From positions 1 to 46,475 of the forward strand of contig JABMMV010000219.1 in assembly GCA_013205145.1 (NCBI GenBank): DNA of 46,475 bases, in the 5' to 3' direction. This document shows positions 9,601 to 17,862 of the stretch, piece by piece (the stretch's first letter is position 1; each line of letters opens with the position of its first letter). Under the pieces are notes generated by a model, which did not search any database, was not told the origin of the DNA, and worked only from the letters and a program-made list of their open reading frames with translations. The translations under genes were made by a program, and so were the position numbers. The stretch is from a bacterium (GTDB lineage Bacteria; Actinomycetota; Acidimicrobiia; Acidimicrobiales; Ilumatobacteraceae).

Positions 9601-10209
9601 GCTCGCATTGAACGCTTCTTGCAGGCTTGTGCCGAAGACAACATTCAAGTGTGCAATGCCACCACCGCTGCGCAGTATTTCCATTTGTTGCGCCGTCAAG
9701 TGCGTCGCGACATACGTAAGCCACTTGTTATTTTCACACCAAAACAACCGTTGCGAATGAAAGAAAGTCGTTCAAAAATTGAAGACTTCACGCATGGTTC
9801 TTTTGAAGAAGTGTTGAGCGACACTGCTGCTCCCGCTGCTGAAACAGTGAAGCGTGTTGTTATTTGCAGCGGCAAAGTTGCATGGGATGCAATGTCAGAG
9901 CGCACCAAGCGCGGTTCGCCTGTTGCCGTGGTACGTGTTGAACAGCTGTATCCGTTCCCACTCGATCAACTTGTTGCAGAAATTGAAAAGTACCCGAATG
10001 CCGAAGAGCTGGTATGGCTACAAGAAGAGCCAGAAAACATGGGGCCGTGGCACTTCGTTGAGCATCGCATTTGGCGCCTCAAAGAACGTGGCTACGACCT
10101 GCGTCATGTTGCTCGTGTTGAGTCGGGGAGTCCTGCAACGGGTTCAATGGCTATTCACCAACAAGAACTTGCCGACCTCATGGATGGCGCTCTCGACTCC
10201 TGGAAATAA
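6613..10209 (+). CDS. kgd: Multifunctional 2-oxoglutarate dehydrogenase/decarboxylase, fused E2-E1 (Kgd/OdhA type)
   Basis: N-terminus MPNSNPSSPQDVFGPNSWLVDEMYEQF; E2 acyltransferase domain (STYDHRIIQGAESGMFL) followed by E1 (MSHRGRLNVLANVVGKSY, THLIINNQIGFTT, YEGQGPEHSSARIERFLQ). No lipoyl domain seen. Confidence 0.95.
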   Translation: MPNSNPSSPQDVFGPNSWLVDEMYEQFRIDPTAVSDTWREFFTDYVPGHAGAVPGVTQNAPLVESAPVAKPAVTAPTSAVPPEPIRGSGAAIVANMERSLTVPTATSFRNVPARLLEVNRRAINSYMNRGGMGKVSFTHIIGYAIVRAIADAVPAMNNSFATDEAGAPHIIRNPEVNMGLAVDVAKSDGSRTLVVPVLRNTGGLSFADFLNSYEELVRKVKTNKLAVTDFQGATITLTNPGTIGTVQSVPRLMPGQGVIVGVGSIDYPAEFQGSDERALSKLGVSKVVTVTSTYDHRIIQGAESGMFLKRLHELLMGQHAFYDDIFKSLGVPYKAEQWRTDNNASDSEEQMLHKQMQVANLIRVHRVRGHLMADLDPLRWKEPVLPAELDPSTYGLTIWDLERSFLTGGVGGVDRQELGDLLSVLRETYCGTIGVEYMHIRNTEEHRWFQDRLEGVTFNPSLSQKNRIMERLNAAEAFEKFLATKYVGTKRFGLDGCETAIPVIDTILSAAAAEHLAGAVIGMSHRGRLNVLANVVGKSYDQIFKEFEGHVKPDSVQGSGDVKYHLGAHGTFTSGEGDAIEVELAANPSHLETVDPIVMGMVRAAQDGINPPLAFSVLPLLIHGDAAFAGQGLVAECLAMSDLSGYRVGGTIHLIINNQIGFTTAPQFSHSSVYSSDVAKTVQAPIFHVNGDDPEACVRVAKLAYDYRQKFHKDVVIDLVGYRRLGHNEGDDPSYTQPLMYKAIAEHRSSRKMYVETLVKRGDITLEQAEQYLLDYQSKLQSALDETRAHAPVPIKAPKPPLPAGVVSHVNTGVDRSVIETIFAKLTQYPEGFTPHPKLAKQFELREKTFREEGDVEWAVGEAFAIGSLLLEGTSVRLTGEDTRRGTFSQRHAALIDYENERNWVPLADLATANANFWVYDSLLSEYGALGFEYGYAHANHEALVAWEAQFGDFVNGAQIVIDQYIVAAEDKWGQQNGLVMLLPHGYEGQGPEHSSARIERFLQACAEDNIQVCNATTAAQYFHLLRRQVRRDIRKPLVIFTPKQPLRMKESRSKIEDFTHGSFEEVLSDTAAPAAETVKRVVICSGKVAWDAMSERTKRGSPVAVVRVEQLYPFPLDQLVAEIEKYPNAEELVWLQEEPENMGPWHFVEHRIWRLKERGYDLRHVARVESGSPATGSMAIHQQELADLMDGALDSWK

Positions 10210-10216
10210 ATTTTAG

Positions 10217-10879
10217 TTACAACGACAGTTGTAAAGCAGTACTAAGAGCAATAAGTGCATCGTCGGGGTGAATGACCTTGATGGTGTGCATGCCCATGGC
10301 GGCAGCAGGCTTTAAGTTCACGCCCAGGTCATCGAGAAAGATGCATTCATGTGGCGACACCTGCAAAGTTTCGCAGGCAATTTCATAAAATCGCGTTTCG
10401 GGTTTACGGCAGCCAACTTTGCTGCTTTCAACAACGGCATCAAAGCGAGACATGATGGCTGCAATAGCTTCACGACGCTCTTGTGATGCTCCGTCGCCAC
10501 CCACCACATTGTTGGTGAGGCACGCCATGCGATAACCGGCTGCTTTGACCGTGTCGAGAGCCTGCACCATTGCAGGGCGAATTTCACCTGCCAAGAGCGC
10601 TAAGACATCGGATCCGGGTACCGGGTGGCCAAGGGCCGTGCTTTCGGCCATAAAGAGATCGTTGAAGTCGCGCGGTGAGACCTCATTTCGCTCGAGGAGC
10701 GCCCAGGCATTGGTATCGGGGTTGGTGGCGTTCACTTTGCGTAAAAAGCCCTGTGGAAGGTCCTTTTTGGCCTCATATTGCAAAAAAGCATCGAAAGGAC
10801 TCGACAAGATGACCCCTCCGAAGTCCCAGAAAACGGCGCGAAATGAGGAAGTGGTCACAGTGCCCAATGCTACGAGCAA
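10217..10879 (-). CDS. HAD-superfamily hydrolase (IA subfamily-like)
   Basis: Degenerate HAD motif I (AVFWDFGGVI), motif II (MACLTNN), and ECIFLDDLGVNLKPAAAMGMHTI near the C-terminus. Confidence 0.85.
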   Translation of the reverse strand: MLVALGTVTTSSFRAVFWDFGGVILSSPFDAFLQYEAKKDLPQGFLRKVNATNPDTNAWALLERNEVSPRDFNDLFMAESTALGHPVPGSDVLALLAGEIRPAMVQALDTVKAAGYRMACLTNNVVGGDGASQERREAIAAIMSRFDAVVESSKVGCRKPETRFYEIACETLQVSPHECIFLDDLGVNLKPAAAMGMHTIKVIHPDDALIALSTALQLSL

Positions 10880-10921
10880 TGATCCACGAAGAGAGAGCCA
10901 AGGGGTGCTTGACTACAACTT

Positions 10922-12043
10922 ATGCCTCAATCACGCAGCCCGCACCACGTGGTGGTCGACGGGTCCAACATTGCTACCGAGGGCCGTAGTGCTCCGAGCC
11001 TGAAACAACTCAATGAAGCAGTCTTGGCGTTCATGGACGAACATCCCACCTCGAAAATTACGGTGGTTGTCGATGCCAGTTTTGGTCATCGCATCGACAA
11101 GAAAGAAGTTGCCGACTTCGATGATGCCGTGAACAACAACGAACTCGTCACCCCACCTGCTGGGGCCATTGGTCGCGGCGATGCATTTGTATTGGCAATT
11201 GCCGACAAGGTGAAGGCGTCCATCATTTCCAATGACAGTTACCAGGAATTCCATGGCGAACACACGTGGCTCTTCGATGAAGGTCGACTCATGGGTGGCA
11301 AACCCGTTCCGCATGTGGGCTGGGTATTTGTTGCTCGCTCACCCGTGCGTGGACCAACAAGCAAAAAAGCAACGCGTGGTGTGCAGGCACAAAAGCGCAC
11401 CAGTGAAGATGCGCGTCCTGCGAAAAAGGCAAGTCGTGAAGCAAGTGGCCCGATGCCCACACCGAAGACCCCACCTCCGGGTGCACGTATGGCGCCGCGG
11501 ACGCCCGAGAAAGTAGTTCCTGAAAAGCGTGACTCTGGTTCAGTCAATGAAGTCTTACCGTTCCTTGCCTTTGTCGAGAAACAGCCGGTAGGGAGCAAAG
11601 TGAAAGGCGTTGTCGATAGCTACAGCGCGCACGGAGCGTATGTGAAAGTAGGCGATATCAAGGGCTATGTTCCCTTGCGTCTTTTGGGCAACCCTGCTCC
11701 ACGGAGTGCACGAGAAGCCATTCACATTGGCGACACATTGGCACTCGTCGTAGCCGGGTACACACCAGCACGGCGCAGCGTTGAACTTGGGGTTCCTGAA
11801 GCTGTGAAAATTGCCGCGAAAGAGACCAAAGTAAAAGCATCGGTGAAAGCAGAAAAGAAACCACCAGTGCCAGCAAAGAAAGCAGCGCCATCGGCAAAGA
11901 AGGCTGCTATGCCGAAAAAAGCCGCAGCCGTGGTGAAAAAGGCTGCAGCGGCGGTGAAAAAAGCGGCGACACCCACGAAGAAATCTGTAGCGAAAAAAGC
12001 TGCGGCTCCGGCAAAAGCCGTATCGAAGGCCGCAAAGAAGTAA
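10922..12043 (+). CDS. Predicted NYN/Zc3h12a-like ribonuclease fused to an S1 RNA-binding domain and a histone-H1-like Lys/Ala-rich tail
   Basis: N-term HHVVVDGSNIATEGRSAPSLKQL...ITVVVDASFGHRID...GRGDAFVLAIADKVKASIISNDSYQEF has PIN/NYN acidic residues. Middle GSKVKGVVDSYSAHGAYVKVGDIKGYVPL is S1-like. C-term is a run of KKAA/AKKA repeats. Confidence 0.8.
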   Translation: MPQSRSPHHVVVDGSNIATEGRSAPSLKQLNEAVLAFMDEHPTSKITVVVDASFGHRIDKKEVADFDDAVNNNELVTPPAGAIGRGDAFVLAIADKVKASIISNDSYQEFHGEHTWLFDEGRLMGGKPVPHVGWVFVARSPVRGPTSKKATRGVQAQKRTSEDARPAKKASREASGPMPTPKTPPPGARMAPRTPEKVVPEKRDSGSVNEVLPFLAFVEKQPVGSKVKGVVDSYSAHGAYVKVGDIKGYVPLRLLGNPAPRSAREAIHIGDTLALVVAGYTPARRSVELGVPEAVKIAAKETKVKASVKAEKKPPVPAKKAAPSAKKAAMPKKAAAVVKKAAAAVKKAATPTKKSVAKKAAAPAKAVSKAAKK

Positions 12044-12052
12044 ACAGTATTC

Positions 12053-12823
12053 ATGCTTATTGCTACATGGAACGTGAATTCACTCAAAGCTCGTTTGCCG
12101 CGGGTGACAGCTTGGCTTGAAGAAGTGCAGCCCGATGTTGTGTGTATGCAGGAAACGAAAATGAACGATGCTGCATTTCCAGCATTGACCTTTGAAGAGA
12201 TGGGCTATTCCACGGCGCACTTTGGGCAAGGCCAGTGGAACGGCGTAGCTCTTCTTTCTAAAGTTCCTATGAAAAATGTGGTGGTGAATTTCGCGGTTGG
12301 CGAACCAGATCACGAAGCTCGCATTATTACGGCCGACTGTGGCGGCGTATTGGTTACTTCTGTATACGTGCCAAATGGCCGCGCGCTCGACAACGATCAT
12401 TACCAATACAAATTACGTTGGATGAAACAACTGCGTGCGCATGCAGAGGCGCTCACTACGCCACAGGGAAAATTGGTCATTGCGGGCGACTACAACATTG
12501 CGCCGGAAGATCGTGATGTTCCTGACCCAGCAAAACTTGTGGGGCAAACACACGTGAGTGATGCCGAACGCGAAGTTCTTGCCGATCTTTGTGGCTGGGG
12601 TTTACGTGATGTTTTTCGCGACCACTACCAGGAAAGCAAGTTGTACTCATGGTGGGACTACCGCGGTGGAGACTTTCACCAAGGTCGCGGCATGCGCATC
12701 GATCTCATGCTGGCAACACAAGCCGTTGCTAGCAAAACATCGTGGGTGGGTATCGATAGAAACTCACGCAAGGGCGAACAGCCAAGTGACCATGCTCCTG
12801 TTTTGATGATGGTCGATGCGTGA
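12053..12823 (+). CDS. xth: Exodeoxyribonuclease III
   Basis: MLIATWNVNSLKARLPRVTAWLEEVQPDVVCMQETK, GDYNIAPEDRDV, SDHAPVLM: AP endonuclease/ExoIII motifs. Confidence 0.95.
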   Translation: MLIATWNVNSLKARLPRVTAWLEEVQPDVVCMQETKMNDAAFPALTFEEMGYSTAHFGQGQWNGVALLSKVPMKNVVVNFAVGEPDHEARIITADCGGVLVTSVYVPNGRALDNDHYQYKLRWMKQLRAHAEALTTPQGKLVIAGDYNIAPEDRDVPDPAKLVGQTHVSDAEREVLADLCGWGLRDVFRDHYQESKLYSWWDYRGGDFHQGRGMRIDLMLATQAVASKTSWVGIDRNSRKGEQPSDHAPVLMMVDA

Positions 12824-13575
12824 GCGACGAGTCATTTGAAACCAGTACTTTCAGCTCTGAAGCTGTAGAGAAAATGTTTCAAGGCTTCCACGAGCGAACG
12901 CTTGGGAAATCTCCGGAAGAAATTGCACGCGATGAACTTGCCACAGCTGCCCGCAACATGTCTGATGCAATAATGAAATTGTCGGCAAGTGTAGAAGTGG
13001 TGAATGAACTCACTGCAAAGGTGCAAGAGGTGGAACAACTCATGCGCGAGTACCCCTTTGCCGGCAAAAGTGGAACATCGTTAGCGCCTCGTGCCGACGG
13101 TTCGTATGGCGTAGGTAGTTCATTTCTCGATCGCAGCCCACTCATTGGCTCAATGAACCCCATCGCGCCACCTATTGCTATTGAAATACATCACCCTGCT
13201 GCAGGAGGGCACTCCACGGCACGAGTGGTAGGCCGTGTGAGTTTTGCCGATGTGTTTGAGGGCCCTCCCGGGTGTGTGCACGGAGGCGTTATAGCTTCAG
13301 CATTCGATGAAGTACTTGGTATCACGCAGTCGCTTACAGGAAACCCTGGAATGACGGGGCAGTTAACGGTGCGTTATTCCTCGCCAACGCCGTTGCATGC
13401 TGAGCTTGTTTTTGAAGGGCGCATTGACCGTATTGAAGGCCGAAAAATTTTCACTGTGGCAACTCTGATGAACGGCGAAACGAAGTGCGCTGAAGCCGAG
13501 GGGCTTTTTATTTCCATGCGACCCGAAGTTTTTGAGCGCCTGTTACGTATTCGGCGCGGTGAACTGAGCGAGTAG
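12820..13575 (+). CDS. Hotdog-fold (PaaI-type) thioesterase family protein with N-terminal helical extension
   Basis: GTG start overlapping the xth stop. PPGCVHGGVIASAFDEVLG...GQLTVRYSSPTPLHAELVFEGRID is a typical hotdog motif. Confidence 0.8.
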   Translation: MSDESFETSTFSSEAVEKMFQGFHERTLGKSPEEIARDELATAARNMSDAIMKLSASVEVVNELTAKVQEVEQLMREYPFAGKSGTSLAPRADGSYGVGSSFLDRSPLIGSMNPIAPPIAIEIHHPAAGGHSTARVVGRVSFADVFEGPPGCVHGGVIASAFDEVLGITQSLTGNPGMTGQLTVRYSSPTPLHAELVFEGRIDRIEGRKIFTVATLMNGETKCAEAEGLFISMRPEVFERLLRIRRGELSE

Positions 13576-15423
13576 CGGCAAGAGGCTTGGCGCAAGTGAC
13601 TCTGCAGTAAGCGCTCCAAAAATTGTGGCGAGCTCTTCTAGGGAAGTTGGCATTTCTTTTTCGAGGCGAGCAAGTGTTGCATCGTTGCAAATGCCTACCT
13701 CGGTGGTTTTCAGCTGGCGCGCACGCTCTTTACGCCATACCCGCAGTGCCCCTTTAGGTGTGGTACTGCTCACAGCTTTTGCGTATTGCATCATTTCTTC
13801 TGGCATGCGAACTGCAGTGGTTTCACCGAGGGGAAGGTTCACAAAATATTTGCTCGGGCGAGCTTTACGGCTATTGCGTTCGGCGGCATGGGTAACAAAC
13901 AGCTTTTCTGCAGCACGAGTAATAGCAACGTAGGCCAAGCGCACTTCTTCAGCCTTTTGGGCCGCCGTACGTGAAGAGGAGTGTGGGAGCAAACCCTGTT
14001 CGGCTCCGGCAATAAAAACAGTATTCCATTCGCGACCTTTAGCGGCATGAAAAGTGAGCAACTCAATGCCATCTTCGCTGGGGTTGGTGCGCTGACCAAC
14101 GGTAGATAGCCACGTCATAAACATGGAGCCATGCGCGGCACCCGTGGGATGATCTTGAAGAAATTCATTCACTTGTTCAGACAAGAGAAACTCTGGAGAC
14201 TCGGGTTCTGATGCCATGCGCAGTTCTAAGGACCAGTCGGCAAGTGCATAGCGGTGAGTGAGCGCGGCAACTTCTTGCAACAAGGGAGCAACTACTGCCG
14301 ATTGACCTCGCGCAAGAACAGGTATGTGGTGTTTCTTTAAGGCGCTGGCAACAATTTCGCGCTGAGTATTGGTGCGAACGAGAACGGCGATATCGCTCCA
14401 CCTGGCAAGTGAGCGATGAGATTGCGTAGCAAGAAGCGCAATGCCATTTGCTTCGTCGTGTTCATTGGCGTAACCCTGGATAGTGATTGCGTCGCCGTCG
14501 AGTTTGGTAGACCGTGCCGTTGCGGGAATGCCGTTGTTGGTGAGAACATGCAAGCCAGCGGCAACAATGACAGGGGAGCAGCGATAGTTGTTGACCAAGT
14601 GCACAACGTGTGCTCCACCAAGCTTTTCGGGAAGCGTGTCGAACAGCGATGGCTCTGCTCCGTTCCACCCATAGATAGATTGCAGTGGGTCACCCACAAC
14701 AAACACGTCGCGATTTTTTCCACGCAGTGCAGAAAAGAACGCAAATTGCTGAGGGTTCATGTCTTGAGCCTCGTCGACAAGTAGATGCCTATATCGCCAC
14801 CTCGTTGCTTCGGCATAGTCAAAATCGTTTGCAATATCGTGAGTAGTGCGCGTCAACAGATCGCCCAAGTCGACCACACCACGCTTTGCCTTTGTTTTTT
14901 CGTATTCCGAAAATACCTTTTCCAGATCTTCCGGCTTGGCGGTTGTGGTGCGCTTTGCTGCCGTAGCGGCTGCGCTGTAAGCAGGTGGGGTTAGTGCTCT
15001 AGCTTGCAGCCATTCAAGTTCGCTGAGTGCTTCATTAACGTTGACTCGCGAGCGAATGAACTTGATGGATTCATTGACGATGCCGTACCGATTGGTGAGC
15101 ACCGTGGGCAAGGGTCGACCTTGGTCGGTGCAGCGCTGGCGTAAGAGAGCAAAAGCAATTGCATGAAAAGTGCCAGTATGAATTCCGCGCGGTGTGCGGC
15201 GGCGGAGTTGGGCTGCTGCTTCACGGGTGAAGGTAATTGCGAGTGTGTGTTCAGCGTCGGCGGTGGCATTGTCGATGCGGTAGTCGATGCGTTGAGTGAG
15301 AACTGTTGTTTTGCCCGAACCAGCACCTGCCAGAACAATGACGGCGTCGGCAGGAGCGGTGACCGCCTGGTGCTGTTCAGCGTCTAAAGCATAGAGGAGC
15401 GACGAATGGGGCATTGCCTTCAC
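13543..15423 (-). CDS. UvrD/Rep-family ATP-dependent DNA helicase, UvrD2-like with C-terminal HRDC domain
   Basis: VLAGAGSGKTTVLTQRI, AITFTREAA, LLVDEAQDMN, LTFHAAKGREWNTVFIAG, VRLAYVAITRA. C-term LRVWRKERARQLKTTEVGICNDATLARLEKEMPTSLEELATIFG resembles HRDC. Confidence 0.88.
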   Translation of the reverse strand: MKAMPHSSLLYALDAEQHQAVTAPADAVIVLAGAGSGKTTVLTQRIDYRIDNATADAEHTLAITFTREAAAQLRRRTPRGIHTGTFHAIAFALLRQRCTDQGRPLPTVLTNRYGIVNESIKFIRSRVNVNEALSELEWLQARALTPPAYSAAATAAKRTTTAKPEDLEKVFSEYEKTKAKRGVVDLGDLLTRTTHDIANDFDYAEATRWRYRHLLVDEAQDMNPQQFAFFSALRGKNRDVFVVGDPLQSIYGWNGAEPSLFDTLPEKLGGAHVVHLVNNYRCSPVIVAAGLHVLTNNGIPATARSTKLDGDAITIQGYANEHDEANGIALLATQSHRSLARWSDIAVLVRTNTQREIVASALKKHHIPVLARGQSAVVAPLLQEVAALTHRYALADWSLELRMASEPESPEFLLSEQVNEFLQDHPTGAAHGSMFMTWLSTVGQRTNPSEDGIELLTFHAAKGREWNTVFIAGAEQGLLPHSSSRTAAQKAEEVRLAYVAITRAAEKLFVTHAAERNSRKARPSKYFVNLPLGETTAVRMPEEMMQYAKAVSSTTPKGALRVWRKERARQLKTTEVGICNDATLARLEKEMPTSLEELATIFGALTAESLAPSLLPLLAQFTAPNT

Positions 15424-15493
15424 GATAGAGGTTGGGTGCCACAGTGGGCGACAAGAGAGGTGTTACGTGGGAAATCTTTACTATTGTGGGCGT

Positions 15494-16102
15494 ATGCCGT
15501 TGCCGCAAGACATGCTGAACCAGAACGAAGATCTTATTCTCGACATTCACCCCCATTGGTGGTACTTCGCCGAGTCGGTAGGAGTACTTATTCCTGTTGT
15601 CGTCGCCGAAGTATTTATTGCATCAAAAATTGATGACGGATTTTGGAACTTTCTGCCCAAGATCTCGGCTGGCGTATTAGCTCTTACGGCTCTGTGGGTG
15701 GGATGGAAGTACCTCTTGTGGCGCAACACGCATTTTGCTGTCACTTCCTACCGCGTGATTTACCAAAGCGGCTTTTTCTCGAAACAAGGAATTGAAATTC
15801 CTATAGAGCGCGTGAACAATGTGAATTTCAACCAAAGCATTATTGAACGCATACTTGGTGCAGGCGACTTGCTCATTGAATCTGGTGGGCAAGACGGGCA
15901 GCAGCGATTCTCCGACATTCAACGGCCGCAAATTGTGAAGAAAATGTTGCTCGAACAAGTGCAACTTCGCATGGATGGTCGTACCGGAATGCGCACCAAC
16001 GATGTGGCAACTCAATTGGAAAAACTTGAGGGCTTATTGCAGCGTGGTGCAATTACTCGTGAAGAATTCGAAAGAGAAAAACGCAAGATTATTGATTCAT
16101 GA
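15494..16102 (+). CDS. PH-domain (bPH2/DUF304) membrane protein with C-terminal SHOCT motif
   Basis: Two TM segments, then HFAVTSYRVIYQSGFFSKQGIEIPIERVNNVNFNQSIIERILGAGDLLIESGGQDG. C-term KLEGLLQRGAITREEFEREKRKII is SHOCT-like. Confidence 0.85.
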   Translation: MPLPQDMLNQNEDLILDIHPHWWYFAESVGVLIPVVVAEVFIASKIDDGFWNFLPKISAGVLALTALWVGWKYLLWRNTHFAVTSYRVIYQSGFFSKQGIEIPIERVNNVNFNQSIIERILGAGDLLIESGGQDGQQRFSDIQRPQIVKKMLLEQVQLRMDGRTGMRTNDVATQLEKLEGLLQRGAITREEFEREKRKIIDS

Positions 16103-16782
16103 AAATTGTTAGTCTCGTTCCATCGGTAACGAAAACATTGCTGGCGTGGAATATTGAACCAATTGCATGCACGCGGTTTTGCGAACAGCCCTCCTTGCGT
16201 CATGTAGGAGGTACCAAAGATCCCGATATTGCCGCCATTGTTGCGTTGAAGCCCGACCTTGTGGTTCTTGATCGTGAAGAGAATCGAAAAGAAGATGCCG
16301 AGTCGCTCATTGCGCATGGCCTAGCGGTGTGTGACCTGCACGTGGTGTCGGTGCACGATGTGCAACGTGAAATGCAGCGCTTGTCAGACCTTGTTAGTGG
16401 GCCAACACTGCCGCTCGGCGAACTAGTAGAGCAGGAACAGCGCAGTGTTGCATTTGTTCCTATATGGCGGCGACCATGGATGACCATCAGCCGGGAAACT
16501 TATGGTGCCACCTTGTTGCGGTGTCTCGGCATCCACGTTTTTCAACCCAATTCTCCCGACGCTTACCCCACGCTGCGCGATGAAGATCTCGTGGGTCTCA
16601 ATGCGCAAATGGTTTTGTTGCCAACGGAGCCTTACGTATTTGCCGAGCGCCACATTGCCGAAGTGCAAGAACGTACAGGCATTTCCGACGTGCGCATTAT
16701 TGATGGCAAAGACCTTTTCTGGTGGGGCACTCGCACAAATGACGCGCTCACACGATTAGGCAAGGATCTCGCTCGTTTGTAA
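16099..16782 (+). CDS. Helical-backbone metal receptor family (BtuF/cobalamin-binding-like), no signal peptide
   Basis: MKIVSLVPSVTKTLLAWNIEPIACTRFCEQP....HVGGTKDPDIAAIVALKPDLVVLDREENRKED. Type III periplasmic-binding-protein pattern, but no secretion signal. Confidence 0.75.
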   Translation: MKIVSLVPSVTKTLLAWNIEPIACTRFCEQPSLRHVGGTKDPDIAAIVALKPDLVVLDREENRKEDAESLIAHGLAVCDLHVVSVHDVQREMQRLSDLVSGPTLPLGELVEQEQRSVAFVPIWRRPWMTISRETYGATLLRCLGIHVFQPNSPDAYPTLRDEDLVGLNAQMVLLPTEPYVFAERHIAEVQERTGISDVRIIDGKDLFWWGTRTNDALTRLGKDLARL

Positions 16783-16809
16783 AAGCACTACACCTTGTAG
16801 TTTGAAGAG

Positions 16810-17850
16810 ATGAAATATTCTCCGCTTGGTCGTACCGGAATGCTCGTTTCGCCGTTGTGCCTGGGCAACATGATGTTCGGGTCTTGGGGCAACAGTGACC
16901 ACGACGACTGTGTGCGCATTGTGCATCGCGCCCTCGATGAAGGCATTAACTTTGTAGATACCGCCGATGTGTATTCGGCTGGCGACAGCGAAGTTATTAC
17001 GGGTAAGGCGCTTGCGGGTGGGCGTCGCGACAACGTTATTTTGGCAACTAAATGTCATTTCCCCATTGAGGGCGGGCCATTTGCGGTTGATCGGGCGCCA
17101 AATACTTGGGGTAATAGTCGGCGCCACATTTTGAAGTCATGCGAAGACAGTTTGCGACGGCTGAACACCGACTACATCGACTTGTATCAATTACACCGCC
17201 CCGACACCAATGTGCCCATTGAGGAATCGTTATCGGCGCTCAATGATCTTGTGCATCAAGGCAAAATTCGCGCCTTTGGTACTTCTACGTTTCCAGCAGA
17301 ACACCTCATGGAGGCTGCATGGGTTGCGAGCGACCATCGGTATATTCCCTTCAGCACCGAGCAGCCCCCGTACAGCATTTTTGTGCGGTGGATCGAACGC
17401 GATCTTTTGCCCACGTGTCAAAAATTGAATATGGGAACTTTGGTGTGGAGCCCACTCAACGGTGGGTGGTTGTCTGGCGTGTATCGCGCAAATGCTGCTC
17501 AGCGCAATGAAGGCCGCGCGCAGCGTGCACCTGCTCGTTTCGATGTCAGCGACCCTGCGAACCAAAAGAAAATGAACCTCGTCGAGGATCTCGTGCTCAT
17601 TGCCGACGAAGTAGGGGTCACGCTGGCTCAACTGTCGTTGGCCTGGGTGCTGCATCACCCGGGGGTCACGAGCGCCATCATTGGCCCGCGCATTATGGAG
17701 CATCTCACCACGGTTCTTGGTGCCGATGAAGTGGTATTGAGCCCGGAAATTCTTGACCGTATCGATGCCCTTGTGGCTCCGGGAACAACGGTGACCCCCG
17801 ATGAAGCGCGCTGGGAGACACCTGCATTACGCGCGGAAAACCGCCGCTAG
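16810..17850 (+). CDS. Aldo/keto reductase
   Basis: MKYSPLGRTGMLVSPLCLGNMMFG, NFVDTADVYSAGDSEVITGKAL, LATKCHFP, DYIDLYQLHRPD motifs. Confidence 0.93.
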   Translation: MKYSPLGRTGMLVSPLCLGNMMFGSWGNSDHDDCVRIVHRALDEGINFVDTADVYSAGDSEVITGKALAGGRRDNVILATKCHFPIEGGPFAVDRAPNTWGNSRRHILKSCEDSLRRLNTDYIDLYQLHRPDTNVPIEESLSALNDLVHQGKIRAFGTSTFPAEHLMEAAWVASDHRYIPFSTEQPPYSIFVRWIERDLLPTCQKLNMGTLVWSPLNGGWLSGVYRANAAQRNEGRAQRAPARFDVSDPANQKKMNLVEDLVLIADEVGVTLAQLSLAWVLHHPGVTSAIIGPRIMEHLTTVLGADEVVLSPEILDRIDALVAPGTTVTPDEARWETPALRAENRR

Positions 17851-17862
17851 TAGAGTAGGGAA

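Noticed and set aside
10217-10234. Small inverted repeat ttacaac-gaca-gttgtaa at the kgd/HAD convergent junction
   Set aside because: Only 7 bp, AT-rich, overlaps the HAD stop codon and lacks a clean T-tract. Too weak to call as a terminator.
11815-12040. Repetitive purine-rich DNA at the 3' end of the NYN gene, considered as a tandem repeat or CRISPR-like element
   Set aside because: No regular unit or spacer structure. It is explained by the Lys/Ala-rich coding tail.
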